Origin: Burkholderiaceae bacterium | GTDB lineage: Bacteria; Pseudomonadota; Gammaproteobacteria; Burkholderiales; Burkholderiaceae_C | Direction: 5' to 3' | NCBI GenBank assembly: GCA_919902775.1 | Contig: CAKKRJ010000004.1 | Coordinates: 62,001 to 126,000, forward strand | Length of the DNA stretch: 64,000 bases | Shown: in pieces, positions 7,613 to 14,582 of the stretch | Layout of the letters: each line of letters opens with the position of its first letter | How positions within the stretch are numbered: the first letter of the stretch is position 1 | The notes under the pieces: model-generated | What the model was told of the DNA's origin: nothing | Database searches by the model: none | What the model saw: only the letters and a program-made list of their open reading frames with translations | Program-made: the position numbers and the translations under genes

Positions 7613-7933
7613 ATGCCTGCTGTCCACGAAGTGGCCACGATCACCTCGAAGGGGCAAATCACCTTGCCCAAGCCTATCCGTCAAGCCCTCGGGGTGGACT
7701 ACGGGGGGAAAGTTGCATTTGATCTGCGCGGATCCCAGGTGGTGGTCACCCGCGTGGAAGAGTCGTCCCATGATGATCCGGCCATCAGCTGCTTCTTGAA
7801 TCTGCTGGAGGCAGACATCCGCACCGGCAAGCACCTGACCAGCTTGCCAGACGACCTAACGCAAGCCATGTTGGCAACGCTGCGCCAGCCGACCGATCTG
7901 AGAGCCGATATTGACGGCGAAGTGGCGCTGTGA
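7613..7933 (+). CDS. prlF: Type II antitoxin PrlF (SohA), AbrB fold
   Basis: The 106-residue protein starts with the swapped-hairpin AbrB/SpoVT signature 'VATITSKGQITLPKPIRQALGV' (residues about 7-28), which is split here by spaces of variable residues in other families but intact in this one. The acidic C-terminal half is the part that would bind the toxin. It neutralises YhaV and represses the operon. ATG at 7613 follows AGGAG at a suitable distance; upstream in-frame codons run into the tandem repeats. It overlaps yhaV by four bases (GTGA). Confidence 0.9.
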   Translation: MPAVHEVATITSKGQITLPKPIRQALGVDYGGKVAFDLRGSQVVVTRVEESSHDDPAISCFLNLLEADIRTGKHLTSLPDDLTQAMLATLRQPTDLRADIDGEVAL

Positions 7934-8385
7934 TTCAGCGCCATGGGTGGACGCTGCTGTTCCACGAGTGCCTCACAGAGCAGCTGCAAAAGCTGCATAC
8001 CGCAACCGAGCGAGCCAAGCAGCAAGACCCCGCAGGCTATGAGTCCAACGCGAACTTCCGGCTGTTTGCTGCGCTGTCAAAGTTAATTTTTGACGCTGTG
8101 CCCAGTGATCCTAATCGCGAGGAGTATCGACAAGGCAACACCATGGGCAGCGCGTTTCGTCATTGGCGACGCGCGAAGATCGGTCGGCGGTTTCGGTTGT
8201 TTTTTCGATTTGATTCGAAGTCCCGGATCATCATTTTTGCCTGGGTCAATGACGAGAATACCTTGCGCTCATCAGGCAGCAAGAGTGACCCTTACGCTGT
8301 TTTCCAGAGGATGCTGAAACAAGGTCACCCACCTGACGACTGGGCGGCCCTCGTGTCCAGCAGCCGGACCGACTGGAAATCGTAG
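7930..8385 (+). CDS. yhaV: Type II toxin YhaV (RelE-like ribonuclease)
   Basis: The 151-residue product has the YhaV layout: 'GWTLLFHECL' at the N-terminus, a central 'KLIFDAVPSDPNREEYRQGNT' (with N and R residues typical of the family) and 'HWRRAKIGRRFRLFFRF' followed by 'IIIFAWVNDE'. YhaV cleaves mRNA and rRNA and is held inactive by PrlF. The start is GTG inside the prlF stop, so translation is coupled. The gene looks intact. In this island the pair may stabilise the element. Confidence 0.92.
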   Translation: MIQRHGWTLLFHECLTEQLQKLHTATERAKQQDPAGYESNANFRLFAALSKLIFDAVPSDPNREEYRQGNTMGSAFRHWRRAKIGRRFRLFFRFDSKSRIIIFAWVNDENTLRSSGSKSDPYAVFQRMLKQGHPPDDWAALVSSSRTDWKS

Positions 8386-8497
8386 CCTCACAACGCTTTC
8401 GTCTGTGCAACCTCACAGACCTTTTCTTTGTGCGTCCCTCGACTTATCGGCAAAAACACGCGTGAATACAGCTCCGTCCTTACAAGGAGCATGCACC

Positions 8498-8724
8498 ATG
8501 CGAACTACCCTGACCGAAACCGAGCTTGCTGCCCGATGGTCCATTAGCCCAAAACTCTTCAAAGGTGGCGAGCCCTTCAGCTTGGACCGGAGTATTTGAA
8601 GATTGGCATGAAGATCCAGTACACGCTTGCGGCAATTGAAAATTATGAAAATCCCGCTAGGCCAATGAGAATTGCAGAAATCGTGGAATTTCTACTGTCT
8701 GTATACGGGCCTGATCGACAATGA
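8498..8724 (+). pseudogene. Frameshifted excisionase-like helix-turn-helix gene
   Basis: From the ATG the frame reads MRTTLTETELAARWSISPK, then slips. One extra A in the AAAA run near 8550 would restore TLQRWRALQLGPEYLKIG and continue in frame to the TGA at 8722-8724. The restored protein (about 75 residues) is an AlpA/excisionase-type winged HTH with the usual TLQRWR motif. As given, translation stops after about 33 residues. The restored stop overlaps the next ATG (ATGA), which shows that this was once a working operon. A sequencing error in the A-run is the alternative. Confidence 0.7.
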
Positions 8725-9125
8725 ATATCACTGACCGCATTAGATGCTCCGTTCATCGTCGAAACGACCTCGTGTTTCGTCCTGCTGACTTCATGAGATT
8801 TGGCAGTGAAACATCGGTCAGGCGCGCAATCAAGAAGCTGACCAACATTGGCGTACTGGTGCGACTTGGCGTGGGCATTTATGCCAAGGCCAAACCTAGC
8901 GTGATTTCAGGCAAACCTATCCCTGTTCAGCCTCTCGAGGTGCTCGGCCCACAAGCATTGACCAAACTCGGCGTACGTCTGGGCCAATCGCTTCAGACTG
9001 CAGCGTACAACTCTGGCCGAACTGTCCAGGTCCCTACGGGTGTCGTCGTTAACATTGGCAAACAACGAATCAGCCGCAAAATTGGATTCAACGGTAGGTT
9101 CCTGCAATATGAGCGCGCAACCTAA
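8721..9125 (+). CDS. DUF6088 family protein, AbiEi-like antitoxin candidate
   Basis: This 134-residue protein has a winged-helix N-terminus ('LVFRPADFMRFGSETSVRRAIKKLTNIGVLVRLGVGIYAK', residues about 17-57) followed by strand-rich sequence. That is the layout of DUF6088/AbiEi-like antitoxins. Their partner is normally a nucleotidyltransferase (AbiEii) encoded just downstream. No such gene is present here; the next gene is a chimeric MqsA-like protein. The antitoxin may be an orphan after loss of its toxin. It overlaps the frameshifted HTH gene by four bases. Confidence 0.75.
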   Translation: MNITDRIRCSVHRRNDLVFRPADFMRFGSETSVRRAIKKLTNIGVLVRLGVGIYAKAKPSVISGKPIPVQPLEVLGPQALTKLGVRLGQSLQTAAYNSGRTVQVPTGVVVNIGKQRISRKIGFNGRFLQYERAT

Positions 9126-9146
9126 AGCGCGGAAGGAGCTTTGAAC

Positions 9147-9605
9147 ATGAAATGTCCTGTATGCGGCGCGGCGGAATTGATTCGCGACACTAGGGATATG
9201 CCCTACGCCTACAAGGGTGCATCCACCACCATCGAGGGAGTTACGGGCGATTTTTGTCCTGCATGCGATGAAGCGGTTTTGGAAGCGGCTGAATCAACTC
9301 GTACCAATAAATTAATGATGCAATTCAACAAGGAAATCAATGCAGCGTACGAGGCTGATGAGGGGGCTCTGACCATAGCCCAGCTCACTCAGATCAAAAA
9401 ATCGGCACCAAAGGCCATGAATGCTATCGCTACTGACAGCACAGCGCAAAATCAGGTCCTGCCCACATCAGCCATTGAGCAGGTGGATGACATCCACCTG
9501 TCTCATGCTGACCAAGAGGCATTTGCCAAAGCTTTGCTATCACCTGAACCCCCAAATGCCGCGCTAAAAAATGCCACAGCAAAAGCCAATGAGTTTTTTG
9601 GCTAA
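9147..9605 (+). CDS. Chimeric antitoxin: MqsA zinc domain plus DUF1778 tail
   Basis: Residues 1-65 match the MqsA zinc-binding antitoxin domain: CPVC (C3, C6), 'YKGASTTIEGVTGDFCPAC' with C37 and C40, and 'FNKEINAAY'. The usual MqsA C-terminal HTH is missing. Instead, the last 40 residues, from 'DDIHLSHADQEAFAKALL' to 'EPPNAALKNATAKANEFFG', look like the toxin-binding tail of DUF1778 (TacA-type) antitoxins without their ribbon-helix-helix domain. GGAAGGAG eight bases upstream supports the ATG at 9147 over a TTG at 9141. Neither an MqsR nor a GNAT toxin is adjacent. It is either a fusion by deletion or a new protein; function unknown. Confidence 0.7.
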   Translation: MKCPVCGAAELIRDTRDMPYAYKGASTTIEGVTGDFCPACDEAVLEAAESTRTNKLMMQFNKEINAAYEADEGALTIAQLTQIKKSAPKAMNAIATDSTAQNQVLPTSAIEQVDDIHLSHADQEAFAKALLSPEPPNAALKNATAKANEFFG

Positions 9606-9619
9606 TTGATGGCCAGGAT

Positions 9620-10228
9620 TCACAGACCTTTCATCTGCGCAGCACATGCTTCCAATGTCCGCTGACGGGCCAAGATTGCAAAAAACAGTCGCAGTGTGTT
9701 GAAGGCATCCACGTCAGCACGGTGGGCCTCCCCCACAAATTGCAACTTGTAGCGTGCCATGGCTTTGGACAGACCACCCTGCTGAACCTTGCCGGTCGGC
9801 GTCCGAGCCAAAGACAGCAAGGTGGCCCAGGTCTTGACGTCAATCCAGCGGCGCCCGAAGTGAGGGAACTCAACTTGCGCTTGGGCAAAAGCATCCAACA
9901 GATCAGTGGTGTCACCACCACCCCATGTGACCGGGTTGACGAACACCGCATGCTCGTCAAGCAGCTCGCCCAGCTCAGCCGCGCATTGCGCCAGGCTCAC
10001 ACCAGCCTGGCAATCCTCATCGGTGATGCCTGTCAGTTGCGTGATGAACTAGCTGATTGGCTCATCTACTTTCAAGTCCCAGCGCCGGACCACATATTCC
10101 TGCTGGTTATGTGCGGCGCTGCCAATGGCCACGCCGACTTGGATGATGGTGCCGCTGGGCTGGTTGTACTCCAGGTCCAATGCGACATAGCGCTGAGTGT
10201 CAATTAAGGACTGCGACGGAGCGGTCAT
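9620..10228 (-). pseudogene. 3'-5' exonuclease gene with an internal stop codon
   Basis: On the minus strand a 202-residue reading starts at ATG 10228 with YVALDLEYN, the DxE motif of DEDDh exonucleases. It continues to 'GITDEDCQAG' and ends with 'AHRADVDAFNTL', the HxxxxD motif. A single TAG at 10049-10051 interrupts it at codon 60, while the frame is otherwise intact on both sides. The family degrades DNA or RNA from the 3' end (RNase T / DnaQ type). The stop is a recent nonsense mutation, a read-through site, or a sequencing error. Confidence 0.75.
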
Positions 10229-10400
10229 GTTTGGAGCTACTTGTCGTGGGAAATGCTGACCCGCCTACGTTACCAGCTTCGGTGGGTTACAGCCTATCAA
10301 TTTCCGCACAGCAGTTGCCGATCTGTACCGATCAGCTTGCAATGCCACTGGGCACCGATCTGGATGGGCCATGGCCCTCGATCTGAGATGATGCGAGCTT
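10229..10400. other. Upstream region of second recombinase
   Basis: The 172 bases separate the divergent exonuclease pseudogene and recombinase. No clear palindrome, promoter or RNA is recognised. Confidence 0.3.
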
Positions 10401-11885
10401 ATGAGCCATGTGCCAATCATTCATGTGCCCTCTGCTGAATCAGACAAACCGGCAACGGCAATTCGGCGCTGTGCGATTTATGCACGCGTCTCGGTCAGCA
10501 GCAAAGACAACCGCACCCAATTGACCTCGCTACAGGCCCAAGTGCAGGCTTGTGAGAGCTACATCCAATCCCAACGTGGCATGGGGTGGGAGTTGGTGAC
10601 CCCACCCTATATCGATGACGGCTACTCCGGCGGAAATCTTGATCGCCCTGCCTTAATTCAACTCATGCTGGATGTTGAAGCCAAGAAGTTTGATGCTGTG
10701 ATCATGCAACGCCTCGATCGCCTGTGCCGCAATGTGAGAGACATCTGCGATCTTCTGCCCTCATTCAGCAAGACAAAAACCTCTTTAGTCAGCCTGACAC
10801 AGGCATTTGACAGTGAGACCCCCACGGGCAAGCTCACCTTGCACCTGCTAACCACGTTTGGTCAATTCGAGCGGGAACTGGCGGGCGAACGGGTTCGTGA
10901 CAAATTCGCCATCACACGCGCCAGTGGTCGATGGCAGCGCAGTGGCATACCGCTGGGCTACACGCTCACCGATCAACAAGAGCTGCAGGTCGATGCCACC
11001 GAGGCGGTCGTGGTGCGCGATATTTTTCAGCGCTTTCTGGCCGCCGATTCAATGACCCAACTTCTTGAGGATCTCAGCGCTCTGGACTACCGGACGAAGA
11101 GCCACATCAGCCGAAATGGCAATCAGCATGGAGGCAAGCACTTCGATCGCAATACGCTCAATCAGTTGCTCAGGAATCATGCATACGTCGGAGAAGTCTT
11201 CTATGAGGACGCTTGGCACCCTGGCAAGCACGAACCCATCATTGATCGCGCGCTCTGGGATCAAGTGCAGGCCATCAGAAGTCAACGCGCCCGGCGCACA
11301 GGTAGACCCACTGGAAACCGATATGTAGAAGATTTCCCATTGGCTGGTTTGGTTTTCTGGCACGACGGCAGTGCCTACACCGTGTATGAGTCCAGCAACC
11401 GCAAAGGGCAACGCTATCGATATTACAAGGCACCAAAAACCACTTCCGGCCACACCGATAGCTCTGGCCCTGTGACGCTGCCGACTCATGAACTGCACCA
11501 GGTGGTCATTGATCACCTGCGAGAGCGATTTAAAGACCCACAGCCATGGCTCGATGATCTGCCCGAAGAATGGAAAAGCTGGCCCGAGTTTGATCCCGAA
11601 CATGTCAAAGCCAGCTTGAGAAAACTGGACAAACCATGGCGTTATTTCATCCCACAAATGGTTGCCGACGTGATCAGACAGTTGGTCGGCCGCGTAGTTC
11701 TCTATCCGGATCAGGTCCAAATTTCGATCAATGTACAGACGCTTTCTCTGTTCCTGAAAAGCTTCCTGCACTCGGATTCCGAGCCGAAAAAGGCCTCAAA
11801 ACCCCGCCGACGCCGCCCAGACAGCGTCGCAAGCGTTACAAAACAGCGATCTCTCGTACCACCAAAGAAAACAAAAGAAACTTAG
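10401..11885 (+). CDS. Large serine recombinase, second island element
   Basis: The 494-residue protein has a resolvase domain with catalytic Ser31 in YARVSVSS, 'LDRLCRNVRD' and 'FGQFERELAGERVRDKFA', then a Recombinase domain with 'PLGYTL' and 'LLRNHAYVGEVFYEDAW'. The C-terminus is long and ends in a strongly basic tail (PRRRRPDS, then Lys-rich). A zinc ribbon is not seen. It differs greatly in sequence from the first recombinase, so the two are not a recent duplication. The gene stops 18 bp before the second 226-bp repeat and about 240 bp from the tRNA end, a usual place for an integrase next to its att site. Confidence 0.93.
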   Translation: MSHVPIIHVPSAESDKPATAIRRCAIYARVSVSSKDNRTQLTSLQAQVQACESYIQSQRGMGWELVTPPYIDDGYSGGNLDRPALIQLMLDVEAKKFDAVIMQRLDRLCRNVRDICDLLPSFSKTKTSLVSLTQAFDSETPTGKLTLHLLTTFGQFERELAGERVRDKFAITRASGRWQRSGIPLGYTLTDQQELQVDATEAVVVRDIFQRFLAADSMTQLLEDLSALDYRTKSHISRNGNQHGGKHFDRNTLNQLLRNHAYVGEVFYEDAWHPGKHEPIIDRALWDQVQAIRSQRARRTGRPTGNRYVEDFPLAGLVFWHDGSAYTVYESSNRKGQRYRYYKAPKTTSGHTDSSGPVTLPTHELHQVVIDHLRERFKDPQPWLDDLPEEWKSWPEFDPEHVKASLRKLDKPWRYFIPQMVADVIRQLVGRVVLYPDQVQISINVQTLSLFLKSFLHSDSEPKKASKPRRRRPDSVASVTKQRSLVPPKKTKET

Positions 11886-11903
11886 TCAATCATGAGGACC
11901 AAG

Positions 11904-12129
11904 ATTCACATCAAACTATCGGGCTGCAACCCGCATGAATCCTAGGTTCGTCCTTTGGTGCGACCAAGAGAAAACGTAGAAACAGAGAATTTCGGGCAGA
12001 GAAAACGAGTACTTTTTCGGATTTTTGGCCATCCACGGCCAAGAGACATTTTCAGGAACGGCGCTAACACTGGGCTGCAGCGCGATGCGCGAGCGGCGTA
12101 GAGAGCAGTTCGCGGGAGATAAATGGTAG
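11904..12129. repeat. Diverged 226-bp direct repeat, copy 2 (tRNA-proximal)
   Basis: This is the partner of 7067-7292. Its right end, GATAAATGGTAG, runs six bases into the tRNA-Ile gene, covering its encoded CCA end. The 12-mer is exact in both copies while the rest has diverged. It probably contains the att core and the flanking binding arms for a recombinase. Short open frames inside have no family match and carry stops in the other copy. Confidence 0.7.
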
Positions 12130-12403
12130 GGCGTGACAGACTTGAACTGTCGACCAAAGGATTCTGGTTTGTGTGACTTTCGCCACTCCCTGGACTATGC
12201 CTTCACCATAGCTTTCGCATTAGGTGGACGCCGTCTAGTCTCTACACCTTCAAAGTGATTTCTCACTGAGCTTGGCTCGGCATTGCCATATGTGTTGCCA
12301 CACTTAGGTTTCACCGAATTTGACGTCATTCACGCGAGGAGTTTCCTGCCTCGGTGCACAATTTCTATGAGTCCTCTGCTCTAACCAACTGAGCTAACGC
12401 CCC
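12124..12403 (-). tRNA. ileX: tRNA-Ile(CAU) interrupted by a group I intron
   Basis: Joining exon 1 (12403-12367, 37 nt, ending GAGGACTCAT) to exon 2 (12163-12124, 40 nt, starting AATCCTTTGG) gives a standard 77-nt tRNA: 7-bp acceptor stem with a G1-U72 pair, anticodon CAU, T-arm GACAG-TTCAAGT-CTGTC and encoded CCA. The body resembles bacterial tRNA-Ile2, whose CAU anticodon is modified to lysidine by TilS, more than elongator tRNA-Met. The assignment to Ile rests on that resemblance. A TACAAT box about 20 bp upstream suggests its own promoter. The gene can only work if the intron is removed. Confidence 0.9.
12164..12366 (-). ncRNA. Group I intron in the tRNA-Ile anticodon loop (Azoarcus type)
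   Basis: The 203-nt insert follows the anticodon CAU. It starts AGAAATTGTGCACC, where GUG can pair with CAU of exon 1 to form P1 with the conserved U-G pair, and it ends with G. Inside are blocks known from the Azoarcus tRNA-Ile intron: CAAATTCGG and GAAACCTAAG, TATGGCAA and GCCGAGCCAAGCT (P4-P6), GAAGGTGTAGAGACTAGACGG (core, P7), and GGTGAAGGCATAGTCCAGGG in the P9 region. No ORF fits in it, so no homing endonuclease is encoded. Self-splicing is expected but untested here. Confidence 0.92.
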
Positions 12404-12574
12404 TCAAAAAACGATTGTACGTGGTCGGGTTTTTGGGTGAAAAAACAGCCCAAAAAGCTGGCTCAAATCAGTCAAAAAGTGTGCAGCCGGTGTGTAGTGT
12501 TTTTCACACCGCTTTATCTCACGTAACCTATTGATTTATATAGGTATTTTATGATTTCGAGAACTTTTTTAATA
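12404..12574. other. Spacer between the full tRNA and the half copy
   Basis: The 171 bases are AT-richer than the flanks. They include the promoter of the downstream full tRNA (minus strand, TACAAT about 18 bp before its first base). A GTGTGAAAAACACTACACAC stretch near 12490-12510 (minus strand sense) can fold back. No gene is seen. Confidence 0.5.
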
Positions 12575-12615
12575 GATTATGAGTCCTCTGCTCTAACCAA
12601 CTGAGCTAACGCCCC
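12575..12615 (-). pseudogene. Intronless 5' half of a second tRNA-Ile(CAU)
   Basis: The 41 bases from GGGGCGTTAGCTC to GGACTCATAATC are identical to exon 1 plus the first four bases of exon 2 of the complete gene. Sequence then diverges to TATTAAAAAAG. The copy never held the intron, since CAT runs straight into AATC. A TACAATC box lies upstream. It is a truncated gene, presumably cut by an insertion or by recombination with the intron-bearing copy. Confidence 0.88.
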
Positions 12616-12633
12616 AACCGAAGTGGTGATTGT

Positions 12634-12653
12634 AGTGGCCTGGCCAGGCCACT
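12634..12653. repeat. 20-bp perfect palindrome after hrcA
   Basis: AGTGGCCTGGCCAGGCCACT is a perfect palindrome whose last base is the last base of the hrcA stop codon. A T-run does not follow on the minus strand. It may serve as a transcription stop or a processing site between hrcA and the tRNA-Ile region. Confidence 0.45.
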
Positions 12654-13657
12654 TATTTGGACTGGCTCAGCGCATTGCTGACCAGCCGCGAGGTGATGTT
12701 GACGATCTGGATCATCCGGTCATAGGGCATGCGGGTGGGGCCGATCACACCCAGTGTGCCCACGATCTGGCCATCGACCTCATAGGGTGAACTGACGACC
12801 GACAGCTCCTGCATGGGCACGATCTGGCTTTCGCCACCGATATAAATGCGCACACCTTCGGCCTGGCTGGACACGTCCAGCAAACGCATGAGTTGGGTTT
12901 TTTGCTCAAACAACTCAAAAGCCCGACGCAGGTGCCCCATATCGCCAGAAAAGTCGCTGACCGAGAGCAAATTGCGTTCGCCCGCAATCACCACCTCATT
13001 CTGGTCATCGGCCAGCGCCTCGGTGCTGACTTGAACTGCGGCCTGCATGAGGGTGGCAATTTCGCTTTGCAGACTGACCAGTTCCTGCTGGACCCGGCTG
13101 CGCACTTGCTCAATGGCCATGCCCGCGTAGTGGGAGTTGAGGAAATTCGAGGTTTCGATCAACTGACTTTGGGAGTAATCGGTCTCGGTGAACAGGATGC
13201 GGTTTTGCACATCGCCTTCGGGCGAGACGATGATGACCAGCAAACGCCGTTCGGACAAACGCAAAAATTCGATGTGCCGGAAGACCGAAGCCCGGCGCGG
13301 CGTCATGACCACGCCCACAAAGTGCGACAGGTTGGACAACAGGTTGGCCGCGCTGGCAATCACCTTTTGGGGCTGATCAGGGGTGAGTGCCGGAGTCTCC
13401 AAACCATCGCGCTGCACCGTGAGCATGGTGTCCACAAACAAACGGTAGCCCCGGCTGGTCGGAATGCGCCCGGCCGAAGTGTGTGGGCTGGCAATCAGAC
13501 CCAACTCTTCCAAGTCGGACATCACGTTGCGGATGGTGGCGGGCGACAGGTCCAGCCCAGAGGCTTTGGAGAGCGTGCGCGAGCCCACGGGCTGGCCGTC
13601 CGCGATATAGCGTTCAACCAGCGCTTTGAGCAATAACTTGGCACGATCATCTAGCAT
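12653..13657 (-). CDS. hrcA: Heat-inducible transcription repressor HrcA
   Basis: The 334-residue length and domain order are those of HrcA. The N-terminal winged helix reads '[23 protein letters not shown]' and '[16 protein letters not shown]', followed by the conserved '[20 protein letters not shown]' at residues 57-76. A GAF-like central domain and a C-terminal '[18 protein letters not shown]' segment follow. HrcA binds CIRCE operators to repress groE and dnaK operons, with GroEL as co-factor. No CIRCE element is visible near this gene. It is divergent from nadK, with 28 bp between start codons, a layout usual in Burkholderiales. Confidence 0.97.
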   Translation of the reverse strand: MLDDRAKLLLKALVERYIADGQPVGSRTLSKASGLDLSPATIRNVMSDLEELGLIASPHTSAGRIPTSRGYRLFVDTMLTVQRDGLETPALTPDQPQKVIASAANLLSNLSHFVGVVMTPRRASVFRHIEFLRLSERRLLVIIVSPEGDVQNRILFTETDYSQSQLIETSNFLNSHYAGMAIEQVRSRVQQELVSLQSEIATLMQAAVQVSTEALADDQNEVVIAGERNLLSVSDFSGDMGHLRRAFELFEQKTQLMRLLDVSSQAEGVRIYIGGESQIVPMQELSVVSSPYEVDGQIVGTLGVIGPTRMPYDRMIQIVNITSRLVSNALSQSK

Positions 13658-13685
13658 GGGACCATTTTAATGATGTAATTTACGC

Positions 13686-14579
13686 ATGAGATCCCAATTC
13701 CGTCACGTCGCGCTGTTTGGCAAATACCACGCCACCAACCATGGCGGGGCCTTGGAGAGTTCACGCCTGGTGCTGGACGACGTTGCCCAATTCCTGACGC
13801 GGCAAGGCTGCGACGTGGTGCTAGACCAAGAAACCGCCTTGCACACCGGCTTGAGCCATTACCCCACGCTGGGCATGGCCGAGATCGGCAAGCAGTGCGA
13901 TTTGGGATTGGTCATCGGGGGTGATGGCACCATGCTGGGCATTGGCCGCCAGATGGCCCGCTACGCCCTGCCGTTGATCGGCATCAACCAGGGCCGCCTG
14001 GGTTTCATCACCGACATTCCCATTCAAAGTTACCAAGATGTGTTGCAGCCGATGCTGCAAGGCAACTACCAAACAGAAGACCGCAGCCTGTTGCAGGCGC
14101 AGGTGGTGCGTGACCAGCGCAGCATGTTCAGCGCACTGGCCATGAACGATGTGGTGGTCAACCGGGGCGGCACCTCAGGCATGGTGGAGTTGCGGGTGGA
14201 GGTCGATGGCCGGTTTGTCGCCACGCAACGCGCCGACGGCCTGATCATCGCCACCCCCACGGGCTCGACCGCTTATTCCCTGTCGGTCGGCGGGCCCTTG
14301 ATGCACCCTTCGATCGGCGGCTGGGTCATGGCCCCCATTGCGCCGCACACCTTGTCCAACCGTCCGATCGTGCTGCCCGAATCTTCAGAGATCAGCATCG
14401 ACGTTGTGGCCGGGCGCTACGTCAGCGCCAATTTCGACATGCAATCGCTGGCCGAACTCATGCTGGGCGACCGGATCACGGTGCAGCGCTCAGAACACAA
14501 AGTCCGCTTTTTGCACCCCGCAGGCTGGAACTACTTTGACACCTTGCGCAAAAAAATGCACTGGAATGAGGGCGCTTAA
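13686..14579 (+). CDS. nadK: NAD kinase
   Basis: This 297-residue enzyme phosphorylates NAD to NADP. It has the GGDGT motif at residues 78-82 ('[14 protein letters not shown]'), 'MNDVVVNRG', and '[15 protein letters not shown]' of the kinase family, and the C-terminal '[17 protein letters not shown]'. The ATG is close to the hrcA start and the spacing leaves only a short leader. recN follows after 3 bases, so the two are co-transcribed. Confidence 0.97.
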   Translation: MRSQFRHVALFGKYHATNHGGALESSRLVLDDVAQFLTRQGCDVVLDQETALHTGLSHYPTLGMAEIGKQCDLGLVIGGDGTMLGIGRQMARYALPLIGINQGRLGFITDIPIQSYQDVLQPMLQGNYQTEDRSLLQAQVVRDQRSMFSALAMNDVVVNRGGTSGMVELRVEVDGRFVATQRADGLIIATPTGSTAYSLSVGGPLMHPSIGGWVMAPIAPHTLSNRPIVLPESSEISIDVVAGRYVSANFDMQSLAELMLGDRITVQRSEHKVRFLHPAGWNYFDTLRKKMHWNEGA

Positions 14580-14582
14580 GCC

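Noticed and set aside
8386..8497. Possible extra toxin gene after yhaV
   Set aside because: Only a short non-coding leader of the frameshifted HTH gene is present.
11942..12157. Minus-strand open frame across repeat copy 2
   Set aside because: It runs into the tRNA gene and has no counterpart in copy 1.
12124..12403. tRNA read as elongator tRNA-Met
   Set aside because: Anticodon CAU fits both, but the variable region and T-arm resemble tRNA-Ile2; Met stays as a lesser alternative.
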